Assembly (NCBI GenBank): GCA_002118135.1
Contig: BDIU01000182.1
Span: forward strand, 1 to 64,000
Direction: 5' to 3'
Length of the DNA: 64,000 nucleotides
Source of the DNA: Trebouxia sp. TZW2008
Taxonomy: Eukaryota; Chlorophyta; Trebouxiophyceae; Trebouxiales; Trebouxiaceae
The translations under genes were made by a program, and so were the position numbers. The notes below the pieces were generated by a model. The model was not told the DNA's origin and made no database searches. It saw only the letters and a list, made by a program, of their open reading frames with translations. The first letter of the stretch is position 1. Each line of letters begins with the position of its first letter. This document shows positions 1 through 11,168 of the stretch, in pieces.

Positions 1-204
1 GGTTCTGCAAATTGCATAATTAATTCAGGTCGACCCAAAATAATTCTGCCACGTTCCCTGCACAGGCATAGTCCGTTCGCGAATGCAGACAGCGCAATTG
101 AATACCTGGAATTGGAGTCACTGTGATTGCAGCTTCCATCAGTTTAAATGAGTGCTGCTGATTTAGATCAACATTCAGTGAGTCTTAGGTAAGTAAGAGG
201 AACT

Positions 205-942
205 TCAATACAAGTATTCAGCAATTCCAAGAGACTCAGCTGGAGCAGGAGCTGCTGCAGGTGGAAATGAAATGGACTGAGATGAAGAAGCGCTGGCAGA
301 AGTAGATCCAGAAAACTGCGAACGCTTGACACAGGAACCGACTGTGAACAGTGGATTTGTCTGAGGAGGCGATGGGTTGAAATAGCCAAATGAAAGATTG
401 TCACCACATTGACTTGAACCCTCAACCTCTGCTTCTAAAATTCCGCCCCCTTCGCCACTGGGGGTGACGTCTCCGGACAGAAAGACTACAAAGAATGGAG
501 CAATGGCTGGGTTTTCATAGCCAGCCGCATTCCAAATTTGGGTTTGCTGAGATCCTGACTGGTCAGGACTGGTTGACCGAGGTTCCAAAACTAGAGTACT
601 CCCGCTGACCGTAATGACTAGAGCTCCAATCGAGTCTTCCGTGGCTGGATCTGGCGCCGCGTCGATGTTTTTCATAATGCTTTCGATGCTGCCTTCCCAG
701 CTCCACAGTTGTCCAGCGTCATTGGCGTTGCAGTCTGCTGTTACGATGGCTGCCCCAGAAGTGTTGGCAGAACGGGCCAGGCAGCAAGAGCTGGTCTTCG
801 AAGAAAACTGGTAGTAGCATGGATCTGAATCATAGCTGCTTGCATAGGGTAGACCGAAGTTTTGCGGTCCGTTGGACGGGTTGGCCTGAGCGTCTGACCT
901 AACGAGCGAAACCAGAAGTGTGACGGTCAATAACGACAACAT
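205..942 (-). CDS. Secreted protein with ricin-B-like (QxW) features
   Basis: This is a single open frame of 245 aa from an ATG at 942. The first ~18 residues (MLSLLTVTLLVSLVRSDAQA) look like a signal peptide, so secretion is likely. The body has several Cys residues and two motifs, GQLWSW and TQIWNA, spaced like the QxW repeats of ricin-type beta-trefoil lectins; CLARSANTSG followed by VTADCN also fits the start of such a repeat. The C-terminus is Ser-rich and then Pro/Ala-rich, like a cell-wall linker. It could bind a sugar at the cell surface, but this is inference from weak motifs. I saw no intron. Its neighbours do not suggest a role. Confidence 0.6.
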   Translation of the reverse strand: MLSLLTVTLLVSLVRSDAQANPSNGPQNFGLPYASSYDSDPCYYQFSSKTSSCCLARSANTSGAAIVTADCNANDAGQLWSWEGSIESIMKNIDAAPDPATEDSIGALVITVSGSTLVLEPRSTSPDQSGSQQTQIWNAAGYENPAIAPFFVVFLSGDVTPSGEGGGILEAEVEGSSQCGDNLSFGYFNPSPPQTNPLFTVGSCVKRSQFSGSTSASASSSQSISFPPAAAPAPAESLGIAEYLY

Positions 943-3900
943 CTTGACAATACTTGCGATAAATGAGGCGCAGCTCCTGTTCCAATCTTGCGGTCTTCTG
1001 CTCCATACGTTGAACGGGCGTTAACGCGTTGAGGCGTTTCATGGCGGTCTGGTGTGCGTTCAACGCAGCTGCTGCGTTGTGCCTGTACAGCCCAAATTGG
1101 TTCCGAGCGCTACCCCCTGTTCCGAGGGCCTACCCCAGTGGGGGCAAGCAGGCGAAAATGTGTCCAGATTCCCCGTCGCAAAACTGGTTCCATGTCTGGC
1201 ACATCTTTGTACGCTTGCGCGGAAAAAAGAAACCTATGTGTATCTCAAAGTGTGGTACCGCTGGAAAACTGGCGTTGACAGCATTCCAGCGATGCTATTT
1301 TCAGAGATACAGAAAGGTCCCTTTTCCGGCTAGAATCTGGCCATCAGTAGGTGCTCGAGGACTCTGCAGAGCCATCGCCGGTCAATGGGCTGCCTACGCG
1401 TGCTTCAAAAACTTTGACATACCAAAAAACGCGGCGTTGCGCAAGCGATCAAGGTCCTAAAAAGCTTTCGCAGGACTACATAGTGTATGCGTGGTTAGCC
1501 TGCAGCAAAAACCTGGTGCAGCTGCGCAGTAGCCTGCCAACGCAAGCGCTTGCTGATAAAAGTTTGTGGCTCATGTCATGTAAATCATTTTGTCTCTTCG
1601 CTTGGGTACAAGTGGCCTGATAAAGGAATACTTGCTGTGCATGACAACAAACCTTCTGGTGTCAGTTGCCTGCAGAAGGTATAGAAACGTTGACGCGTTC
1701 GCATCCGCCCATGATCATGCACACCAGCACCAAATCCTACAGCTTTCACTGATTGAGCAGTGTCTAAGTGAGACAACAAATCGACAGAAGCACTATCTGA
1801 GACAAAACCAAGCACAATTGAGTGACAAAAGCTAGCTTTTGAAAGAGCTGTCACAGCGCCACAATATGCATTTGAGCAACACTGAACCACAACAGAAGCA
1901 CGAGCAACGCATGCATTGTGATTAGGCCATTACAAAATAGGACGTGTCAAGACACTCAGCAGTGATGAACTGGAAGCAAGCACAGCAATATACTCTGAGA
2001 CTTGAGTGTTAACTATAATTTAGGCATTCTGCAACTGGTGCAAATGTCTCTGATAGTGCACTCCTTGCCTCTTTTTACGTTCACCTGTATACCTTTGGGA
2101 TGCTCCCAGCTTGTCCAAACCCTTGACCAAACAGCTGACAGAATCGGACTTGGGATTGTTGAAATCCTGATTTTGTAGAGCAGCATACAAGTAATCGAGC
2201 TTCCTGTTCAAGCCCACTGAAGCAGTGAATATTCCAGACATGATCTTGTTACAACACCATTGACATCTGGTGCAGGTGCCTCAACACCTGTGTCTAAGCA
2301 TGAAGCACCTGGCATTTATGCTGCACACAAAATTGTCTCTAACAGTCAGCAACCTTGTAGGTTGATCTAGCATAACATAGACATATTTGCATTGATGTGA
2401 TGACAGAAACACCAGCCAAGCACCTGAATCATGCAGCCATGCTGATTCCTTGGTTGACAGCTTGTTCATGGCTGCCTGATGGCTGGTCACCCAACACATT
2501 GAGTCCAGAGCATTGCACTTTTGACAATGCAGCTGAATGTGGATGAGTTGTCACAGTAAGCTGCAAGTACGCTGACATGTGCGAGGCATTTGATCATGTA
2601 ATGACATACAACCAAATATGCTATGATGGCACGTGATGATGCAGTGCATATCTAAGCAAACTTCATGTCTTCCTTTGAGTTGCATGGATGCATGACTACG
2701 CAATAGTGACACTTTTTGTGCAGTGTGGCACACACACCTGTCAGAACTGAAGCTTGCCATGATGCAGCTTGATGCGCTGCTTGGATGCCAAGTAGGCACT
2801 CTTGGCTATTCAGGGTTGCCAGAGCTGATGTTGTCTTGTCAATTATGTTCCAAGCTGCTCATAGGTAACATTGACGTCCACAACATGACATGAGGCTGGA
2901 CCAGGCTGACCATCTTGCATGCTTGTAGCACTGCGGGCCCTGAGACTTCCTGACCAAGGAGCGGCAAGTGCGAGCTAAGCTGTCCGCTCCTAAGGCAGTG
3001 TATCAAAGCCTGCAAGGAGGGAATCCTGAGCTCCGTGCCATGTTATTCTTACACAGCATAACCTTTCCCTGCCAGTGATTGGGTTGATTGCATTTGTCTG
3101 GGTCCTGCACTGAGCAGGACACAGTGGCAACAGTGCCCCCACAGAAGCTTCTTGCCAAACGTGCAGCCACGCACAGAGGTCACGCAAAGTGCTGGTTCTC
3201 AATGCAGGTTCTCAATTCCTCATATGCAAATGACAGCAGCATCATAGAGCATCACAGCAACATTGCACACCAATGCATTGATATCTACAGCAGGGCACAA
3301 GCCAGAATGCACTGATCAAGGCCACTCATTGCAGACCCGCTTTGTCAGGCACTGTGTTCAAGGACTGGTGCACCTGCACAACTTCAGGTGGGCAGTGCCT
3401 GACTCAGTAGTCTGAGAACCATCATGCTCGCGATAGCTTTATGTCAGGTTTGCTAATTGTTGTGCGGCGAAGGGACTCGACGTAGGCGCGGTGCACATAA
3501 GCAATTGTGGGCATGTGCTGTCGAGCAAACGTGCGCAACCTCGCCTGGACTCATCCGATATCCAAATTGTAAGATACTGTTGACCCTTTGGCTATATATT
3601 GGACACTCAGGGACGGACATGGCGTTGATAGCAGTGTTCGAGGCTCAGAGAAAACTGTAGCGTTAAGATCAAACGATCTTGTGGCACCAATACGGCCGCT
3701 CTTCACGCTGCAATGACGCAGAAGGTCAACAGACATCATTCGGTGTCATGGGTCATGTTGGCGTCGTTGCTATTGCTGCGCAAGCGGCTGGACTAATGCT
3801 GCACCACATGGAACCAGTTCTCCGACGAGAAATTTCCCAAATTTAAATCACCCCCTGCTTGCCCCCACTGGGCCTACCCCCCCGGCCCCCAGTGCCAGTC

Positions 3901-4663
3901 GGCCTTGACGGACCGGGACACGGGAATGTTTGCAATTTTCGCGCACGCAGCGCCAGGACGCTTTGGAACAGCTGTTCGGCCTCACCACGCACTGCCCTGA
4001 TCACTTCAGATTCTACATTTCATGCTGTGTCGCGCCTGCCAGCAACACTCTGCATAATGGATCAAGCCACCAGGCTGGCATTTTACCGAGCAGCTACCTC
4101 TGCAGTTGCAGTCAGCCTTCACAATTGATGAACAGCGACGGCCGTAAACTTGCCGTGGCATGCCCGGACCCGCATCAGAATCCGACCCCGCTTGCGCACG
4201 CAGGCAAGGGCAAGTCAAGCTACCCAGTTCACTGTCGCTCAAGACCGTCGAGCCCAGAAACCAGGCTCAATACATGACGTGCATTCGATACGATGCGGCG
4301 TCTCTTGTGGAATGGCTCACTTTCAGCTGTTGATTCGGCTACGCTGCTGGCTGCAATCTGGACTGCTCATCGCACAAATCTTGGCACCGCAACGCAAGCT
4401 GGTCAGGATTTGTTCTGCTGAAGAGAACTTGCTTTGGTCAGCAGGCACTTTTGTGGAAGCAGACTTGATGCTGCCTCTGTATACTGTGCATAGTATATCC
4501 ATAAGCGCCTTGCTCTTGACAAAGATAGCAGTTTGTCTCAAAATCATTGATGCATGCAAAGTGTGCACGCCATGGTGGGTTCAACCATTTGTGCATGTAA
4601 CAGACATCTTTTCTCAATATCCCTGTCATCACAGCAACTAGCGATTCTACGTGAACATGCACA
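943..4663. other. Stretch without a supported gene
   Basis: No chain of exons could be built on either strand. A minus-strand open frame at 2020-2241 (start residues GLNRKLDYLYAAL, Lys/Arg-rich middle) has coding-like composition and could be a terminal exon, but no partner exons were recognised. The open frame at 1029-1460 spans a C/G-rich block and resembles nothing I know. The piece 3440-4300 is unusually CpG-rich and is listed separately. Confidence 0.5.
3440..4300. promoter_or_regulatory. Orphan CpG-rich block, possible promoter
   Basis: CpG dinucleotides are dense here (about a dozen in 3460-3560 alone), in contrast to the CpG-poor introns on either side. Elsewhere in the window such blocks sit at gene starts (about 37620-38550, 58050-58650, 29000-29700). 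A TATA-like tatatatt lies at about 3592-3599. No recognised gene starts here, so an unrecognised or non-coding transcript is possible. Confidence 0.35.
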
Positions 4664-7600
4664 TCAACCTCCAGAGAATCCTCGTCTTTGGCCACCAGCT
4701 GTCGCTGATTGCAGCTCAGCGCTTCTGTCAACAGGATGGCGGGTGTTGTCAACAACATGTGAGCTGCCGTTGCTATAGCTATACCGATTGGCACCAGCAA
4801 TGTTTGCATTGTTGTCTTGAGCAGCACTTTGGTAAGTATTGCGTGAGGCTGCAGAATTCTGTATGCCAGCACCTTCAGCATGATCCTGAGGGCGCCCGTC
4901 CCGTGTTGATGAAGGCTGCTCACGAGGAGTGACTGGTGCCTGATCTGAGGATGCTTCCTGATCTTGTGGCCTCAGAAGCATGCTAGTCTTTGTTTTGTAA
5001 TCAAGTTCCTGGGCCATCTGCAAGCATCAGCAACAGCGGTTTCACGTCGTGAAGGTGTAACTAGCAAAACACCTCTGATGGCTTGCTTTGGCAGACCAGC
5101 TTGTGACCCACTTGTGCACATCATGCAAAATGCAGGACAGCAAATGCAAAACGCATGCAACATGTTCACACTGATGCATACAGGGACACATCAGGTGTGG
5201 TTGATGCAATCTTGGCTGCATGTTTTGCTTTTGCCAAACTCCAGGACAATCCCATCAAATTTGCCCCACACTCAGCATGCACGCAGCCCACAACTGGAAA
5301 GGTACTGCCAGGTTGATTCAGGACAAGACCCCGTGCAAGCCCCTCAGATTCGCCTTATACTCAGCATGCATGCATCCCATATGTATGGAGCAACTGCCAA
5401 GCACATCACCGGCATTGAGCTGGAAACAGCCAAAGGGCAACATGCTCAGCACTGCGAGTGCTGGGATGCGCTAAGCACACTAAAGATTTCATCACAGGGG
5501 GATGTTTTCCACACCAAGAGTTGGCAGCAACAGTCACAACTGATGATGATGGTGGCGACGGCCATGACAGTGATAATCATCCTGACCCATATTGCTGCAT
5601 TGTGTGGCACCACTGGCATTGCATCATGGCAGGTGCAGCAATGCTCTTCAGCCGCCTCACAAAGATGCTCAATGTGACGTCATCAATGACTCATCAGAAC
5701 TCGCAGCGTTGATAGTCAGCCACCTCTTGCAGTCACTCAATGTGACAACAATAGTGTATCACAAGAGATGTACAGGATTGTGCAGATTGCTACACTGCTT
5801 GCTGACATGCAGCACACTTGCTAGCCCAGTGTTGCAGTTGCACATAATGACATGCTGCTGATTTGACGCTCACATGCAAGCTTTAGGCAGTCTTGTATCA
5901 ACATGGTAATGGAGGAGCTACTGGTTGTCCAGCTTTCATTGATGATGAATGACAGTTCAGCTTCCGTTGATCAGTGAAGGATACTTTACCTCGCCAATGT
6001 TGGGCATGTTGCCCTCCAAGGTGGCCACCTGGATCTGAGCCTTCATCACTAACTGCCGCGCATTGTCCAGCACCTGCTGCTGCCGGGCAAAGCCTGCTGG
6101 GTCACCCCTCAAAGCCTCCGCCTGTGCAAAAAATCGAAGTCAATGCCTTTTTTTGCAGGTGGCCTGTTTTGCCATTTGACTAGCAGCGGGCAAGCGCTGT
6201 CCAGCACCTGCTGCTGCGGGGCAAAGCCTGCTGGGTCAACCCGCAAAGCCTTTGCCTATACCATTCTCATTCACTCATGTATGCATGACTTGTCTCATCA
6301 GTAGCTTCTTTTGCCATTTGACCAACAACTGCTGCGAGTTGTCCAGCACCTGCTGCTGGCGCGCAAAGCCTGCAGGTCCAACCCTAGGCGCCTCCACGTA
6401 CAGAACCAACAAGCTAACAGTATTGCTCTGTTCTGCCAATTTGTTGTGACAGCAACTCACTTTGCCTTGAAACCTTTGTCAACGAGACACAACCTGGAAC
6501 ATCACTAGACTGCCAGTTGGCTTAGTTTGCTCAGCATCGACCAGACAAAACATGTCAAGGAGCTGCCTCTTGGACCGCAAAACGTACGAGTGATGGGCAG
6601 ACAAGCATCAGCATGCTGACAAACTGCACAGGGCTGCTACATTTAGTTCACGCTGGTACACAAGCATCAGCATGCAAGGCAGCGGGGGCCTGCCACAATT
6701 AATTCAAGCTTCTTCACAGGGACAGATGGTGCCAGCAAATTGTATCTGTCCTCGACTTGCGTCCACGGTCAGCTGGAGCGTCTGCACAAGAGCTGCCTGT
6801 CCTGCTGAATGCATGCTTGCGGGCAGATCTTACAAGCAAGCCACATCTGTGCTTGGCTGTATTGACTGTGTGTTTTGCCAAGTCAAACACTGAATGCGTA
6901 GCAGTTATTGTTTTGGGCAAGGGTTACAGTCAAGGCATACCTGTGCTTGGCCAGCTTCGACAGTCTGTTGGAGCATCCGCACAAGGTCTGAGGCTCTGTC
7001 TAGCTTCTCCTGCCAGTCTATGGCGGCCTGCAGCTGCTGCTGTGCTTCTTCCTGTCTCGCGGTTGTGCGCTCCTGCGCATTACAAAGTCGATCAGTTTTG
7101 CTTATCATGGTGTGAGTTCAACACCCAACCCATGTCACCCATGTCTCAATTGTCTTGCAGTTGTGCGTGACTGCACAATGCAAGACAGGTAATGAGTCAG
7201 GTTCAGACACCTGTCACACACACATGATATGACACCCTGCATTCGCTGCTACGCTTCTTGCTGTCTTGACAGTTGTGTTGCCAACCAGTATGGTGGTGTG
7301 CTGACCTGAATCATGCGTGTTGAGCATGGAGGGAAGTGAGGTTCTTATACACAGGTGTCTGCCAAGTATCTTTGATTTTTGCCTCCAGCCTTTGCCTACC
7401 TGATACCTGGTGACTGCCCAAATGTACAGCACAACTGACATCGATGGAATGACATACATAGAGTTGTGAGCACCACATGAAAATCAGCAGCTTGCTGGCA
7501 AATTTGAAATGACTTGATGCAACAATTGGTAAATTTGCCAAGCCAGCATTGTGACAGATGACGACAACAGTTTGAACACATAATCTGGCAGTACAGATCA

Positions 7601-10600
7601 CTGACAGCGCACAAGCGCCAGCAGTAATCTGCCACAACAGAAAATGCTCGATGCAGATGACACCTCGAGAAAACGGCAGCAGATGTGACAAAGGTGACAC
7701 CAACTTGAACTGGCAGTACAGAGTACTAGCAGTTTTTTGTCGCCAGCAGCAATTTGCAACATGTAAAACAGCTGAATACAGATGACTCCTTGCGGAAACG
7801 GCAACAGATGTGACAAAGGTGACACCAGTTTGAGACGCATCCTGGCATACTAGCAGGTGTTAGTCGCCAGCAGCAATTTGCAACAGCTGTATGCAAATAA
7901 ATCCTTGTGGAAACGGCAACAGATGTGACAAGGTTGAACAAAAAATTTGAAGAAGTTCAAACACAAAGGAAAACGCACCCTAGCAGCAGCAACTCGCTTG
8001 TCATACGGCCAACTGCCACGCATTGCAGCAGAGACCCTGGTGCGGTACTCAGGGTCTTTCCATTTTGCTTTGATGGCACGGGAAATAGCCTTGCGGTGAT
8101 TTTCGGCCCTCAGCGCCTTCTCAAGCGGCGTCAAGGGCTTCTTGGCGTTCAATTTTCCTGCACAGCCAACACCACAGCTAAGCAACCTTGGTTCAATGAC
8201 AAGCTGCTGTTTGCTGCAGCAGCAAAATTCAGCTGTTGCAGTTCGAAGCTGCATTGCTTGTGGCACATAGCCAGAGCTGTGTCCTTACAGCTGCAACACC
8301 ATGCTGTACATTCAATCTTTCTGCAAAGCCAACATGACAGCTCAGCTACATTGGTCACAACTGTATTGCTTCAGCCAAGTGGCCGTCATCATCAAGTGGC
8401 ATCAAGGGCTCATTTGCATCCAACCTTTCTGCACAGCCAACACCACAGCTAAGCTGAATTAACTGCATAGTAAAACAAGACTTGGGCCACACACACCTAG
8501 CACATGTGCTGGAATGTGTAATGTTGACTATGTGGTTTCTGCATAATATTCTGGCACTATGCCAGCAGCACAAGTAAGATGCATTGACTGCATGGTCTGC
8601 CAGTAGTATGCCAACATTACAGCTGAGCTGCATCAACTGCACGATATGCCAGCGATACGTTTGTAGCATAGCACAACTGACTCTGCCAACAAACACATCA
8701 TGTAAGCTGCACGGCCAACAGCACAGCTAAACTGGATTGACTGCATGGTCTGCCGGTAGTGTGCCAACAGCACAGCTGATCTGCATCAGTTGCATAAGTT
8801 GCCAGCGGTATGGGCACAGCTTAGCTAAGCTACTTTGACCAAGGATCCTATTGAGCAAGCTGCACAGCCTATAGCACAGCTCAATGTAAACTCAATCACT
8901 GACATGTTGCTGGCGCTGCTGCAAAGCAAGCAAAGCAGGCCTCGCTGTGTTATTGTTGATACTAACAGCAGTATCGTACATGCAGGCAATAGATTGCGTC
9001 ATTACATACGTAGCTGCGGGATCCCAAAGCTTGCCTAGCAAATGCAGGGAGTCAGTGGCTCTGTGTGTGATTGGGTGAATGAGCAATTGGGTGGGTGGGT
9101 GTGTGGGTGGGTGTGTGGGTGAGTGAGTGAGTGAGTGAGTGAGTGAGGGAGGGAGGTGGGTATATATACAAAGATCGCACTCCGTCTAGCTCGCTCTTGT
9201 GAAGCCTCCTGCCGATCTGCCTTCCTAGCTGCCAGACATGCGCATGCATGATGAGGGACAACACCATTATACCAAAGCAACATCAAACAAAACCGTACTT
9301 AGTCTAGCTCGCTCTTGCGCAGCCTCCTGCTGGGCTGCCTTCCTGACCGCTAGTCTTTCCAGCCGTGCTTGCTCCTTAGCTTGGGCTTTGCGCGCAGCTT
9401 CCTCTGGATTTGCAACCTGGCGAGCAAGCTCTCGCTCCCGCTTTCGCTTGAAGGCAGCAGCCACTGCTGCACCAATTCTTGCCTGCACAGTGGTTTTTTC
9501 AAGTTATTGACGCTTGACATCAATGCGTTCCTGTTGCAAAGACAATGCAGTTGGGAGCAAAGAACACCACAGTGAAGCACCTGTTGCAACAATGTTCTGA
9601 TCAAACAAAGCAAAGGCTGCAGCAGTGTATGATCGCAACTGCTGCACCAATGCTTGCCTGCGCTGCTTTGAGGATTGTCAGATTCATCACAGCAAAGCAC
9701 CAAGTCAAACAGCATTACCGTATAGCACAAGATTGCAACAATGTCACAGTCAAGCCAAGCGTGGCTGCAGCGATTTCAGCTGCTGCTTTAGTTTCTGCCC
9801 GGACCCACTGAGGTCCACCTCAAACACACTCGAGCGAAGCATGGGTTGCAGCAGTATGTTGGTTCAAATGCTGTGGCAACAATGGGTATGTGCTACACAC
9901 CGACCATGCCAAAGCATGGTTCACAATGATGAGGGTTATGGATATGCACTCACGCTCATGAGTGTGCGTATGGTACACAGCTGTTTCTGAGTGTAGATCA
10001 TTCTTGCACTTCAGCAGCAAGGGCAGATGCTGTACATGATTCCAGCCCTTTGCATACATATGGTGGATTGCACAGCTTTTGAAAGAGCCATGCAATCAAA
10101 TACCAAGGCTGCATATTGCCACAGCAGACACTGTCCTGTCACTGTGTCATGGCAGAAGGTGTCAGAAGAGGCATGCACTCACCTTGGATTCTTCTGTATG
10201 TGCAGCTGCAGGATGATTCTGTCTGACCTTTGCCAGTACTTCTGGCCGTTTCATGGCGTTCAAGGTGCCTTTCTGTATTCTGTCCAATGTCTCTGCAAGC
10301 AGCGACCAAGCCTCAAACCTCAAAGAAGCTCCTTTGTGCACTGTCAACAATGATCAGGCTTTGGCAATGCAAGGTGAACCCAAAGTCTCGAACAACAAGC
10401 CTCGAAGCAACCCCGCTTGTGCACTGACTGTCAACAATGATCAGCATTTGGCAATGCAAGGTATAGCCAACTTGTTTTGCAACCATTGAAGTGGGCTGTG
10501 CATCATGTGGAGCGTCTGCAAGGCAGACATATAAGCAAGCTTCAGCATAAACTGCAGAGCAGACTTTAGCGACAGTGACGACAGCTTGAAAAGCACAGAT

Positions 10601-11168
10601 GAAATGCGCAAAAGGCATGAGCAGGCCTGCAGACGGCTGCGCATCGACAGTGCAGCTTAACAGCTTGACATGTACAACACCTGCGCTATGACGTCTGCCA
10701 AGGTTCCAAGGCTGCTTTCCTTTGTTGGCTTTGCTAATCCTCCAGCGCCGCAGCATTTCTGGCGACATTTCAGATTCTGGAATGTCAGCCAAGCTTCTGC
10801 GCTCTGCTTTTGTATATCTGCTGCTTGGTGGTGGAAGTGCGTCAGATGAGTCTGCAGCATGAGGGGCACCCACGGCTGGTCAGCACAAGCGCGTTTGAGC
10901 TGTGTCAAGGGCTGCAAGGCTTATATAACCATGCTGCAGTTTGAATGCGCTCTGCCTGCCTACTTTCAAGCTTTTGACCGGCAACAGGCTCCTGAGCAGC
11001 TCGAACACCAGCGGCCGATCGAGCTCGACAGCGGCACCCACATTTTGCAGGCTTCTGGAAATGGGCGTAGCCTAGAAACCGTCGACGAAGAGGCGTATGC
11101 GCGCACTGTCTGCCTGGGTGACTGCTAGCCACAACATTTGGCCAAGCACAAGCAGCCACCCCGCGCAT
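4664..11168 (-). CDS. NUMOD3-domain protein, probably plastid-targeted (8 exons)
   Basis: Exons in transcript order: 11168-10964, 10851-10681, 10340-10183, 9482-9299, 8157-7979, 7072-6941, 6121-5990, 5017-4664. All junctions agree in phase and give 504 aa. Residues 1-68 are Arg/Ala/Ser-rich with a VRAA stretch, like a chloroplast transit peptide. Residues ~105-125 (KISKANKGKQPWNLGRRHS type) and ~255-290 (HRKAISRAIKAKWKDPEYR) match the nuclease-associated modular domain 3 found in homing endonucleases and in plant nuclear proteins such as Arabidopsis At1g53800. In the family this motif is thought to contact DNA. Residues ~190-390 are Gln/Glu/Arg-rich and probably coiled coil; the tail (388-504) is polar and disordered. 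No nuclease catalytic domain is visible. The first exon is the least certain part. The introns hold many decayed copies of exon edges. Confidence 0.85.
6190..6400 (-). repeat. Two decayed copies of NUMOD3-gene exon 7 5' end
   Basis: Two copies of the acceptor plus 5' part of exon 7 (5990-6121) lie just upstream of it in transcript order, at about 6190-6265 and 6335-6395. Both keep the core that encodes PAGFARQQQVLDN in the real exon; the second still reads PAGFARQQQVLDNSQQ. They have diverged and carry no full exon. They look like serial tandem duplications across the acceptor. Confidence 0.8.
6741..6880 (-). repeat. Decayed copies of NUMOD3-gene exon 6 3' end
   Basis: Segments at about 6741-6795 and 6836-6872 resemble the last ~50 bases of exon 6 (6941-6995 on the plus strand) and its donor. 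They lie downstream of the exon in transcript order, inside the next intron. Confidence 0.6.
7567..7938. repeat. Intronic tandem repeat, ~125-bp unit, 3-4 copies
   Basis: The units are anchored by cgccagcagcaatttgcaac and gatgtgacaaaggtgacacc, at about 7615-7709, 7740-7828 and 7870-7938, with a partial copy at ~7567. The array lies in the intron between NUMOD3-gene exons 5 and 6. I could not match the unit to an exon. Confidence 0.75.
8163..8895. repeat. Dispersed intronic repeat plus exon-5 ghost
   Basis: A unit of the form gccaacagcacagct with a following ctgcat-containing tail recurs at about 8163, 8434, 8610, 8713, 8763 and 8868. At 8400-8460 (minus strand) it is joined to a decayed copy of the start of NUMOD3-gene exon 5; the reading ERLDANEPLMPL parallels the real RKLNAKKPLTPL. 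So the intron-3'-end plus exon-start segment was duplicated upstream several times. Confidence 0.7.
9087..9160. repeat. GGGT/GTGA microsatellite
   Basis: A run of gggt, tgtg and then gtga units, about 74 bp, in an intron of the NUMOD3-domain gene. Confidence 0.9.
9180..9240 (-). repeat. Ghost of NUMOD3-gene exon 4 3' end
   Basis: The minus strand reads LAARKADRQEASQERARRS, a diverged copy of the exon-4 end LAVRKAAQQEAAQERARLS (9299-9360). It lies directly downstream of the real exon. A fragment of the same exon's 5' end (QASIGAAVA for QARIGAAVA) lies upstream at about 9630-9665. Confidence 0.75.
10380..10470 (-). repeat. Ghost of NUMOD3-gene exon 3 acceptor region
   Basis: This repeats the segment 10300-10375: the acceptor context (tgttgacag followed by tgcacaa) and the preceding intron words (ttggcaatgcaagg) recur with mismatches. 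It lies upstream of exon 3 in transcript order. Confidence 0.7.

Noticed and set aside
1029..1460. 143-aa plus-strand open frame upstream of the secreted lectin-like protein
   Set aside because: Composition is irregular, it crosses a C-rich island, and two overlapping frames are equally open. No domain or splice partner.
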